From Cristatella mucedo (lineage: Eukaryota; Bryozoa; Phylactolaemata; Cristatellidae): a stretch of DNA of 64,000 nt. The position numbers and the translations under genes were made by a program. The notes beneath the pieces are model-generated. The model did not search any database. It saw only the letters and a list, made by a program, of their open reading frames with translations, and had not been told where the DNA came from. This document shows, piece by piece, positions 55,201 to 64,000 of the stretch. Location of the stretch: positions 250,001 to 314,000 of the forward strand of contig WPIO01000158.1 of NCBI GenBank assembly GCA_009760855.2, given 5' to 3'. Numbering within the stretch: the stretch's first letter is position 1; each line of letters opens with the position of its first letter.

Positions 55201-57964
55201 AAACTTACTTTCGACTGACGCCACGACATTCCCTGACTTAAAATATTTAAAAATAATTTAAAATCGACCTGTTCCTGCCAGCATTTGCTGACATTCGGAA
55301 GTGTCCTTTGTTTACTTGTGCCTACTGAAATACAGCTAATACGGCGTCGTTTGTTCATACATCCGTGTAAGTCTACTATTGGCACAGTGCTCATAGCCGG
55401 CTGTTCAACGTGGAAACTGACTACCGTGTTGCTCAGCTAATAAATGGGATTTTTGTGTTTATATAGTTGAGGTCTCATAAAAAAAATCCTAGCTGATTAA
55501 ACAGCCTCTTTTTGTATAGAGACAGAAGAGCCTTTACGGCTATCACCACCGCTTGCAGTGGCGATAAAGAATCACCCACCGCAGGAATCGAACCCACGAC
55601 CTCGGGACCGAGGTCGTGAAAGCAACCGCCTTACCTAGTGTGCCATCACAGCTCGTCTCATGGTTTAGAGTTTAGTATTTAGGTATTAGAAAGAAACTCG
55701 AAATGGAAAAAATAACTACAAGTGTGTTTTTTAATGTAATTCTAAACATACGCTGGCGGCCATGAACAGCCTTCTCTGCAAACTGTGCCCATAGCAGACT
55801 TACACGACTGTACGAACAAAAGATGCTGCATTAGCTTTGAAATCGTACATGCTCTCAGTAACCAATCGACATGCTTCCTTTCCAGCCTATTTAATGTGCC
55901 TAGAAATAGATTTAGCTGTCTTAGGTTTCTATACTAATGTTCCACTGTTACAATTGTCATTATCTATTACTATTATTGCTATCATCACCATCCGTAATAT
56001 CCGGTACCGGTTCAACTGTTAAATAGCAAACAGTTGGCAGCATCCCATGCCAAGAAACAGCTGTGGCACATAGCAGTGTGTTAGACACTGAACGTGAGCA
56101 GGGCATGCACGAACATGATTAGCGCTTATTTACTTTACATCGTATAGTTTACTAACGACTGTGACATAGAAATGCCCCGACCATCTGGCAGCAAGCCCAC
56201 TCAACCGAGGTCAATTGGATCTCAATTATTCTAAAGATTTTTCGTGAATAAAACCGGTAGCTCACTGCTGATGCTTTTTCCATCAGATAAATTTCTATTA
56301 CACAGATTGATAGCTAGCCATTACGGAAGGAACAGAACACGCTCCAGCTCACGAGTGTCGAAAAATGCAAACGAAGCTGAATTGTCAACTGCAACAGTGT
56401 GCACGAAGCACATCCACAGTCCTGCACGGGATGTCTCGGTGCTGCTCGGCAGCAAAGAAATGGGAATGTGCCTCTCGTAATTCTTACCTACGGCCTCTAA
56501 AGTTCATCGGACGCCGATGCATTGCCCCCCTCATCAAAGACTGCTGGTAGTCCCAAGCGCTGAGAGCGTGTGGCACTAGCTGCCCACCGATAGCTCAGCA
56601 GCCCAGAGGGCTGCCGCGAGCCCGGCGATTGCTAAAGCGCGAGCCCGGGCGATTGGCATACCATTGCGTCATCTGATCCAGATGCAAAAGCGTCTCCACT
56701 GGGGTGAAAGCGCACACAATTCACGTCCGACTCGTGGCTATCGAAGGCTTGAGTGCACTGGCCAGTTCGCACATCCCACACCATCGCCATGGCGTCGCTG
56801 CTCTAAAAGTACAGGTGGAATAGCGCCACGTCGTTAGCCCCACATAGCCGATCGCCAAGCGCTTGCCTGCACTGACCGAGTCACAGGGTTGGCATAAAAC
56901 ACAGACTACGGCACGAGATCCACTACTACCGGCTAACTATGTGCCTTCATCGACAGAAGGTTAAAGCCTGTTACTCTGTTGGGTATGAGAGTCGCAGTCA
57001 ACAGACCGATTTCGATTGCACGGAAAGACATCGGCGACCCTTACTCCGGACACGAAAGTGTTGTAACATTCCGTTGGCGATATGTCAACATTCATAACGT
57101 CACCCAGGTGGCCGTGAAAGCTCTGGATCATGGTCCCGCTCTCAACATCCCACAGAGCGCACGTGCCATCGCCGCTTCCAGTCAGAATCTGCGAAGGAAG
57201 CAAAAGTCACGATTGAAAGGACAGAGCAGTTCAGCAGTCACGCCTAAAAATATTCACGACACTATGCAAACAGTAGGTTCGAAAGCACTCCGAAAGGATC
57301 TTTGGGGTGAAGCATTCCCGAGAAGAGTCGGCACCACTCGAGGCTGAATGCAATGAGCTTACTAACCGACCCAGCTCCGACGAAGCTCTGCGCGATTATC
57401 AATGTATCACCTGTTTCTACACAGATCAAGTTCAAGGCCGTTGTAAGGACACGTCCAGTGAGCTACAGTAACTAACCGCCTTTCCCAACTCGGCAGCTTC
57501 TAGTTTCACCATAGACATCGACCACGGTCGTCATCGACTACGGCCGGGTCGGTTCGCACGCAGATGGACTGACGGACGGATGGACTGATGGGGTTCGAGG
57601 AGCGGAACTCGCACCTGCGTGTCCGTATTGAAGAAGCGGCAGCAGGACAGGTAGCTCGTGTGCGTGGCAATGGTGCGCTTCTTCGCTGCCGGGTTCTCTT
57701 CCCCGTTGCCAATAGGGTAGAGTGTGCACTTGTTGTCCAACCCCCTACAGAGCAACAGCGGTGCATCCACAAAGAAGCCAGACGTCGAAGCGTGAGCGTC
57801 GAAGGCCAAGACCGACAAAAAGCGACTCTCGGCCGCTGCCGTCGAGCAGCGATGAGCCACCGGGACTAGGATGACAACGGTGCGTACCCGCAAGCAGCAA
57901 CGTTTCCGGATGGTCCGTACGAGCATGCCATGACCCACGTCGTGGGCATCGATATTGACTGCTC
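52200..57964 (-). CDS. GNB5: G protein subunit beta-5, C-terminal part, 7 exons
   Basis: Exons in transcription order: 57964-57888, 57744-57615, 57188-57045, 56802-56662, 54340-54244, 54036-53870, 52211-52200. All are GT-AG and phase-consistent, giving about 254 residues ending in IWA and TAG. Motifs typical of Gbeta5 rather than Gbeta1-4: [122 protein letters not shown]. Together these form WD40 blades 2-7. Known role: an atypical Gbeta that pairs with the GGL domain of R7-family RGS proteins, accelerating Galpha GTP hydrolysis at neuronal membranes. Blade 1 and the N-terminal coiled coil are not in the readable part, so they lie beyond about 58 kb or outside the window. No disabling change was seen. 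Confidence 0.95.
53301..53545. repeat. 133-bp tandem duplication in GNB5 intron
   Basis: ATGGTTTTAGCAGGGAAAAC at 53301 and ATGGTTTCAGCAGGGGATAA at 53434 start two copies sharing CCTGCGGTTTGAAGA, TCTACCAGT, AATTAATCATTTGTT and AAAGGACATA. Divergence is roughly one base in ten by eye. Confidence 0.9.
53870..54036 (-). CDS. GNB5: GNB5 exon, blade 6 to blade 7
   Basis: A 167-bp exon encoding [40 protein letters not shown] and [15 protein letters not shown]. Donor AAG|GTCGGT. Reading on into the intron would add an unrelated tail, so splicing to 52211 is preferred. Confidence 0.94.
54244..54340 (-). CDS. GNB5: GNB5 exon, blade 5 to blade 6
   Basis: A 97-bp exon after TTCTTTACAG. Encodes [20 protein letters not shown] and [12 protein letters not shown]. 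Ends in phase 1 inside a Gly codon (G|GTACGA). Confidence 0.94.
54551..54592. repeat. 14-bp tandem repeat, 3 units
   Basis: CGCCACGACGATAC occurs three times (last unit slightly changed), in the GNB5 intron 54341-56661. Confidence 0.9.
54955..55340 (+). mobile_element. Diverged L2-like 3' part in GNB5 intron
   Basis: GCCGACCCGTACTGGCTTCC, AAGTATCGACTTCAAGGTTC (LHWLPVxxRIDFKVL) and ATGCTCCCAAAGCCGGAAAC (APKAW). Antisense to GNB5. Confidence 0.75.
55485..55658 (-). mobile_element. SINE-2, best full-length copy
   Basis: ATCCTAGCTGATTAAACAGC, AGAGACAGAAGAGCCTTTAC, CCACCGCAGGAATCGAACCC (inverted B box), the perfect palindrome CACGACCTCG-GGAC-CGAGGTCGTG, then CAACCGCCTTACCTAGTGTG (inverted A box). 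In a GNB5 intron, sense to GNB5. Confidence 0.88.
56662..56802 (-). CDS. GNB5: GNB5 exon, blade 4 to blade 5
   Basis: A 141-bp exon encoding 47 residues: [47 protein letters not shown]. The usual CDK before AMVWD is replaced by SDAM, a mild departure on the blade surface. Confidence 0.94.
57045..57188 (-). CDS. GNB5: GNB5 exon, blade 3 to blade 4
   Basis: A 144-bp exon, phase 0 at both ends, encoding 48 residues from [18 protein letters not shown] to ECYNTFVSG. Donor GGA|GTAAGG. Confidence 0.95.
57615..57744 (-). CDS. GNB5: GNB5 exon, blade 2 to blade 3
   Basis: Encodes [20 protein letters not shown] and [19 protein letters not shown] through DTQ. Acceptor CTCTGTAG, donor CAG|GTGCGA. The preceding intron is only 143 bp. 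Confidence 0.95.
57888..57964 (-). CDS. GNB5: GNB5 exon, blade 2 start
   Basis: On the minus strand the acceptor is TTCTCATTGCAG, then [20 protein letters not shown] and NVAAC plus two bases of Gly; donor GG|GTACGC. It matches the PxTWVMACxYxPSG signature of Gbeta5. Confidence 0.92.
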
Positions 57965-58099
57965 CTGCAATGAGAAGCCACCGCCGATTCGATTCGAGCG
58001 CCTGCGAGTGCCCAGGCGAATGACAGGAAGTCGGCAAAGTCACGTGATGCACGACGCCAGCCTCGGGCATAGCATCACTCGTGCTGCATGGCCGCGCAC

Positions 58100-58177
58100 A
58101 CACACACACACACACACGCACGCGCACGCACACACATGCACACACACACGTACACACACACGTACACACACACACGT

Positions 58178-58208
<31 letters not shown>

Positions 58209-58245
58209 CACATGCATACAAATGCATGCACACGCACACAAGTAA
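58100..58245. repeat. Compound (CA)n/(CACG)n array
   Basis: Imperfect CA repeats with interspersed CGCA, CGTA and TGCA. Lies upstream of the first GNB5 exon seen, within its intron. Confidence 0.93.
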
Positions 58246-58559
58246 AAGCAATCTCTAAAGGGAGCATCCGAATGTTAGGGGTGCACATCAGTTAGGCGGC
58301 CTACCACGGGCAATGACATCTAATGTGGCTAATATTCACGAGCACTGGTTGCAATCGACCACACCAAAAACCAGTCAGCAAACAATTAGCCAACGATAAA
58401 GCTTCACACCAAATTCTTAGCAAGCAGACGGTGACACAAACGATTCTATCAGTCATGCTCTATCGGTTGCTAGGGCTTAGCACAAGCTCTTGGCTTAACA
58501 CACTTCAGCAGACGTTGTGAAGATAAATTGCTTATTGGCAACCTCAACACAGCTAGACA

Positions 58560-58756
58560 GCAAAATTAATAATAAAATAATATATCCGTTAAATTACACC
58601 CTACGAGAACCGAATCTTAACCAAAGTGCTTTACAATTCACTGCAAGAAAAGCAATCACTAAGAATTGATGACATGTACAGTATCGTGCTTAGACAAGCA
58701 TGCAAAAGCACACGAGAACAATCGGAGTCGCTGGTTAGTGAGACCCCTAGTTAGTA
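58560..58756 (-). mobile_element. L2-like family D fragment
   Basis: ACCCTACGAGAACCGAATCT, AGTGCTTTACAATTCACTGC and GTCGCTGGTTAGTGAGACCC parallel the repeats at 34290 and 42210. Immediately followed by an L2-A tail. Confidence 0.55.
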
Positions 58757-59110
58757 ATAATAATAATAATGCATTTGATAAGGCGCCTACAGAGAACTTA
58801 ATCTCTCTCTAGGCGCTTTACATTTGCTGCAAAGGGAAATACAATTGAATGGTGAGTAAAATCATGCTTAATAAACAAACAAAATGAATAATATGGTTAG
58901 GGGTGACATGCACAGGGTCAGCATGCAAATGTGGTTAGTGGCAGCATGCACAGTGTCAGCACGCATAAACACATGAAGGACGAATCACAGGGACCCACTA
59001 AATGCTGTTCTAAATAAGTGTTTTCAAGTTCTTTTTAAATGTGGTCAGGTCAGGGGATGTTCTGACGCAGGTCGGGAGGGAGTTCCAGGCTTTGGGAGCA
59101 TACAAACTAA
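58757..59110 (-). mobile_element. L2-A 3' end
   Basis: (TAA)n at 58757-58770, the inverted stem-loop, 3' UTR and the [18 protein letters not shown] coding end on the minus strand. Truncated at about 59110. Confidence 0.9.
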
Positions 59111-59388
59111 CTGCACACAGTAGTAGCATGCAGTACATCATGTACAAGCACGTACGCAAAGCACACAAAATGACCAAACAAGTTAAGTTCCCGTGAGTGT
59201 GGGTGGTGACAGAAGCCAGATGTGAGCACCAGACTTTCGGTGCATACAAACTTTAGATCTCATCATGATGTATGCTTAGAATCTATATTTGATTTAAAAA
59301 TACCAGACAACCAAAGGCTGTCTGCTGTCGGAACTATGTGCACAAAAATGTCACATCAAGAAGGGACAAGCAATCGAGCTCTGGTTTT

Positions 59389-59529
59389 CTAGGTCCAGAG
59401 CACTTCTGATTGGGCAATCTCTAAAGCAACGGCTTCTAATGACTGTTTTCGTGCTCGTGTAGTATCAGGGATATTCTGCCTGTCCTCTGCACGTGTCCAT
59501 TTTTCAATCTCAATTGATGGTGAGCTGGA
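59389..59529 (-). other. Orphan coding-like stretch, 46 codons then stop
   Basis: The minus strand reads SSPSIEIEKWTRAEDRQNIP, DTTRARKQSLEAVALEIAQ and SEVLWT then TAG. It is charged, helical in character and has codon use like a real exon. A possible acceptor (GTAAAG|GTCC) lies just upstream but lacks a pyrimidine tract. I do not recognise the family. It is not part of GNB5 as known. It could be a terminal exon of a nested gene or a fossil transposon ORF. Confidence 0.35.
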
Positions 59530-59870
59530 CCTTTACGTCTGCTGTGCTGGCCGATCGGCGATCTTACTCATTGCATGACCCACACAGGACCAGGCAGGTG
59601 AGGAATGTCTCCAAAACAAGCTGTCTGCTGCAGCGTTTCCCTACAACCTTGAAAAGCTGAACGAACGTGTGGACTTGGGCAGCAAATGGTGTAGATTGAA
59701 ACTTATTAAAATTTTGAAGGAAGGTATCTCACCATGATAATCACGCATTACCATGAGATAAAAAATATGAACTACAACACTGGGCCTAGAGTGGGGAATT
59801 GCAGAGAGATCGAGCCAGGGGTCACACAGGTGCACTTGTACATGCATGTGCCCGCACATACACACGCGCG

Positions 59871-59872
<2 letters not shown>

Positions 59873-59932
<60 letters not shown>
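59873..59932. repeat. (AC)n microsatellite
   Basis: A run of about 30 AC units followed by GATTGCATAC. Confidence 0.95.
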
Positions 59933-59935
<3 letters not shown>

Positions 59936-60011
59936 TTGCATACATGTATGTAAATACAGACACAAACTATGGCATTAGTGAACACATAACATGACATGAG
60001 CACAGTGAGAA

Positions 60012-60290
60012 GGACCAGATACTGACAGCAAGACTAGTCTATTCCCCCCCCCCCCCCCCGATGACCGGCTCCCACTAAGATAGATGACCAGACACAGACA
60101 GCTAGATTAGTCTATTCCCGCCCCCCCCCCCCGATGACCGGCTCCCACTAAGATAGATGACCAGACACAGACAGCTAGATTAGTCTATTCCTGCCCCCCC
60201 CCCCCGATGACCGGCTCCCACTAACATGAATGACCAGATACAGACAGCTAGATTAGTCTATTCCCCCCACGATGACCGGCTCCCATTAAC
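60012..60290. repeat. 73-bp minisatellite with poly-C runs, 4 units
   Basis: The landmark GATGACCGGCTCCCA starts at 60060, 60133, 60206 and 60271 (spacings 73, 73 and 65). Each unit carries AGTCTATTC and a run of 6 to 16 C before the landmark. Confidence 0.93.
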
Positions 60291-60765
60291 ATCAATACTT
60301 TTCAATCTTCCGTTGAGGTGTGACCTACGCCATTACTGTGCAATGCCAGTGATGACCAGGCAAGATGATAGGCTCTCAAGAAGGATTTGTGATCACTGGT
60401 ATCAAACACTGTTAAAGAGATCCAAAGGTGCAAACTGTATAAATGTCAAGGCCGTTAAGGTTCTGCAACTTACAGAACATTTTTTAATAACAAAGGAGAC
60501 ACGAACTGCAGACTAAATGAGATCCGCCTACGTTAAGATTCCAGAATTTGTTAATAGGAGTGGACAGCATACAATCGTATGAGAATACTTGATCAAGTGA
60601 GGTACCTTTGTTGTGAGTGGATCCATGCACATAAGCAATTAAAGAAAATGAATCAGCAACTGCACACAATTTGGCACGTAAGTGGTAAGTTGTGTCACCA
60701 AAGTGGATACCAAATATTTCTGTCGTGAGTTGATCTGGAAGTGGCAAGAATAACCGAGTGTCACT
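60284..60765 (-). mobile_element. L2-A-like fragments of endonuclease and RT
   Basis: The minus strand at 60500-60770 encodes FSLIAYVHGSTHNKGTSLDQ and VFSYDCMLSTPI, matching LVAHVHGPTHIKGHTLDQIF of the 5781-6785 endonuclease. 60300-60420 matches L2-A RT DNA (CAGTGATGACCAGGCAAG). The segment between them is deleted. Confidence 0.82.
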
Positions 60766-60819
60766 TAACAAATCCTACGACAGTATCCTTGGAGTTTCTT
60801 TTTATCATTATAGATAATG

Positions 60820-61440
60820 ACAATAATAACAGTTATAATACTTTTGTATGGCACCCTAAGAGAACTCAATCTCCTTCTAGGCACTTTCCATATGCTGTAA
60901 AGGAAGCATGTGAATTATGTTAGTGGTAACATGCCCGGTGTCAGCACGCATAAGCACAAAAGGAAAAGTCACAAGGACCTAGCGAATGCTATGAAGAAAA
61001 TGTCTGATTTCCGCTTCTGCGTAAATGCTGTCAAGTCAGGAGGGTGTTGTGACGTCAGGCAGGGGTAGATCCAGGTTTTGAAAGTATACGAAAGGCACTG
61101 TCTCCAAAAGATTTGAGGTTGGTTAGAGGCACAGCTAAAAGGAAAAACACTTGAAAAGACTGGATGGTACGATGCCTGGCCTGATTAGGAAGTGTAGGCT
61201 AGAGTAAGAGAATGAAGGGACCTCTAAGGTGATTGAGAAAACCTTCACGTCAATGTACTTGCTTGAAAGGCAGCCAGTGCACGTCGGCGAGAAGTGGTGT
61301 AACGTGGCAACAGCAACGTTCATGACAGACAAACCTAGCTACAGAATTTTTCACCAACTGTAAGTGCATTACTGCACAAGCCGGAAGACCTGCTAGTAGT
61401 GAGTGTGATGAAAGAGGGACATTTCTGGGGACAGATAAAA
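60820..61440 (-). mobile_element. Diverged L2-like 3' part
   Basis: AATGACAATAATAACAGTTA, CACCCTAAGAGAACTCAATC, TCTAGGCACTTTCCATATGC, then GCCAGTGCACGTCGGCGAGA and GACAGACAAACCTAGCTACA, the ORF2 C-terminal DNA of this family. Confidence 0.8.
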
Positions 61441-61444
61441 AGGT

Positions 61445-61570
61445 ATGGCTGCATGGTCCAGTAATAAGTCAGTAGTAATCGATAAGCGACAGACCGATAA
61501 GTCTACGCATAAGAGGAAGCAGGAGAACTCTGAATCTCAGACGTTGATCGATTTTGCCCCTATTTATACG
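61445..61570 (+). other. Candidate first coding exon of an unknown gene
   Basis: An ATG opens 42 codons (MAAWSSNKSVVIDKRQTDKS, THKRKQENSESQTLIDF, APIYT) ending at a consensus donor GTAAGT at 61571. Lys/Arg-rich then hydrophobic. No homologue is recognised. Immediately left is an L2 fragment. No downstream exon was found before the window ends. Confidence 0.35.
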
Positions 61571-62769
61571 GTAAGTGAATGGCCAAAAATAATGCTCAAA
61601 CATGCCAAAACACACAAAAAAGCGAGGCTCGGAGCAGCTCGGAGCTCCGAGCTCTCAGGTCCCAGCAGTACTACTCTTCAACACAGCAATTTCATGATAC
61701 AGTACGGCCATATGATGGTTACTTCATGATACAGTTCTGCCATCGACTTAGTTCCAAAAGAATTTCACCTTGGGCGGGACAATTCTGCAGCCTCTGGGCT
61801 GCCGACCGAGTGCTCTAATAATTGAGCTAGCAAGACAGCTGAATCAGCTGACCTTGCACCCTTTTACCCACGCGCTTGCACACATTCACATAGCACTCAC
61901 ACAGTGCTGTATGCACCTGCAAGTACACAACACGGAAGTGACATTTTAGACAGGAGCACAGAGGCTGGAGGCGTTTTAGACATATTTGAACGCACATGGC
62001 TGAGTCATCCACCTGAATTCTATGGACCGATAAAGATCCTTAAATATTCAAACCACTAAACAAACTAAACTCGGGATTCGAATAAGATACTCTTGAGAAT
62101 TTGGTTGATTGTTCTATCAAGCACCTGCAATCAGCATATGAGAATTAGTCCCATACACTCAGGGCAAATGATATAGGATCTGGGGGATGGGTCTCAGAGA
62201 GCAAAACCAAGTACTATACACCCATAAAAGCAGCACCAATTGCCCTCTACTTCTTGATACAGTGCCCCAATCCAACAAGGATGGGTCAGCCTGTAGGTTG
62301 TGCAACGGCTTCCTGCTAAACCACATCAGACCTGACAGCATTCCGGAATGCAATACCAGCATAAAGCATGCTAGCTCCTGAAGTTGTATCGGTAGGGAGA
62401 ACAAAAATGCATGGGTGTGAAAAAGATCGAAGTTACACAGGTATCTACGACCCACAGCACATACCTTCGTCATAAAAACTGCACACACGTTGAGTCCACA
62501 CAGTTATTTGGAACAGTCAAGCAGGCCAGTGGCTATGCTGCAGTCCAGATTGCATACATTAAGGAAATGTGATCAACTGTGTGCCAACCAATTTCTAAGG
62601 ACTACACTACATTGGTGTACTCGATAGCAACTTGCAATTCAGCAGTTCCACTTTCCATCATTTTGTAGAGCAGCATTACGAGTATATTCCATAGAATGTA
62701 ATATACAATATAAGCTGTAAGTAGTTTTGTGTTGGTAATAACATACACGTTTGCACGTATGTATATGTG

Positions 62770-63962
62770 CACCTGACGGTGAGCTCATACGGTTTATGGA
62801 TATCTGATCACTATATATATACTATCCTTCTGGCCAATGTCATCATCAAACAGAGTCTTGGCTTTCATTTCCACGCTGATAGCACACAGCTCTACCCCTC
62901 CAAGCTCTGCTCCGAATCTAACTCCTTTAATTCCCTTGAAGCCTGCACCGATGAGATTTGCACTTGGATGGCCACTAACTAAACGATGACAGGACCAAGC
63001 TAATAGTTATGGGCAAGCCTAATGTTACCGTCAAGTAAGAAGACATCAACCTATAGGTCATTCTATCTATCATCACTCCACGGACGTCTTCTTGTAATCT
63101 GGGCATTCTGTTCCATAATTAATTGTGACTGGATGATTACATTGCCTCCACTGCCGAGTCAGCCAATGTTCAGCTGAGCCATTGTCAAAATCAAGACCTG
63201 CTTAGAAAAGAATAAGACAGCCAATGTAGCTCATGCATTTGTACCACTGCTTCTACATTACTGCAATGATTGTATTCAGGAATCCCGACCTGTGCCCATT
63301 ATTGACTACAACCGGAGCGAAACTCAGCGGCTCATCTGGTCTGCCGTCAACAGCGTAGCTCGAAATCATATTCTTCTGTCAAAGCTTCACTAGCACCGAA
63401 TCAGGCATCGAATCGACTTCGACTTTTTAGCCTACAGGTTACTTCAATTGCTTGCATCAGCCTACCTATCCAATATCGTTGCTCTTTCAGCAAGCTTTCG
63501 TATTACCCACTCTTTGGCTTCCAATTGTCTTTATGTTAATTAATCACACTAAATTGGAATGTTCTGGTGATCAAGCCTTCAGTTCAAAAGCATCGAAAGT
63601 ACGGAACTCGCTTTCAGCCTCTGTCACCACCTGCATTGACTTTGCATCAATTGGGTTTCAGCTGAAGATGCATCAGTTCTACTTAGCTTTTCAAGTGCCC
63701 TCTGAATTGTTCCTGCTCGCTTTGCATGCTTGCCTGCAAATGTCTCAGTGCATGTTACTAACCAAGGGGTCCTACCAACCAATGGCCTCGAGTGTCTTCT
63801 AGCGTGCTTGTGCATGTGTTCACTGTTGCATGCTTGTCGAAGTATTAAACCTTGCATGTCATTAATCATCAGTTATTGCTTCTCTTGCAGCCAGTTGTAA
63901 AGTGCCTGGATAGAGATTAGGTTATCTTAGGATGCTCTACAAACGATCTATTAGTATTATTA
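62770..63962 (+). mobile_element. Decayed L2-A-like LINE 3' half
   Basis: LANVIIKQSLGFHFHADSTQ and NSFNSLEACTDEICTWMATN match the L2-A FYADD region. Further on are DNA counterparts of NLGV, LHWLP and WNSL, and a 3' end AAAGTGCCTGGATAGAGATT with a TTAGTATTATTAT tail. Many stops. Confidence 0.8.
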
Positions 63963-64000
63963 TCTGTGTGGGAGCATGTAAAGGTGTTGTGTGTATGTGC

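Overview
The window is nuclear DNA of a multicellular animal, most likely an invertebrate. Its genes are split into short exons with GT-AG introns. It holds many L2/CR1-type LINE copies, tRNA-derived SINEs and long dinucleotide microsatellites, and no prokaryotic gene layout. The phylum cannot be fixed from this sequence. I identified proteins by recognising family motifs and checking exon phases by hand; no database search was run.

Three host genes can be read. (1) Positions 1106-21227, plus strand: nine exons encode about the last 412 residues of 5-oxoprolinase (OPLAH, glutathione/gamma-glutamyl cycle); the 5' part lies left of the window. (2) Positions 28958-46862 or slightly beyond, plus strand: a TPR protein, probably TTC24-like, with a (Gly3-Asp) repeat and an acidic, Ser-rich C-terminal region. 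(3) Positions 57964-52200, minus strand: seven exons encode the C-terminal two thirds of G protein beta-5 (GNB5); its 5' exons lie right of the window or were not found. Genes 2 and 3 converge tail to tail. The three genes share no evident pathway.

Most of the rest is retrotransposon debris inside introns. The L2-A family (best copy 3583-6785, minus) has endonuclease and reverse transcriptase regions but carries frameshifts and a lost endonuclease aspartate. Its copies end in a (TTA)n tail preceded by a conserved stem-loop. L2-B (best copy 25875-27840, minus) ends in an ACATT-type tail. Further diverged L2-like pieces are scattered throughout. Two tRNA-derived SINE families are present: SINE-1 appears to share its 3' end with L2-A, and SINE-2 carries a near-perfect palindrome between its promoter boxes.

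Other structure includes (TG)n, (CA)n, (TA)n and (CT)n arrays, a 73-bp minisatellite with long C runs, a 133-bp tandem duplication inside a GNB5 intron, and a GC/CpG-rich block in a TTC24-like intron. Two orphan coding-like stretches (59389-59529 minus, 61445-61570 plus) are unexplained. I found no CRISPR array, operon, rRNA gene or convincing functional tRNA gene.
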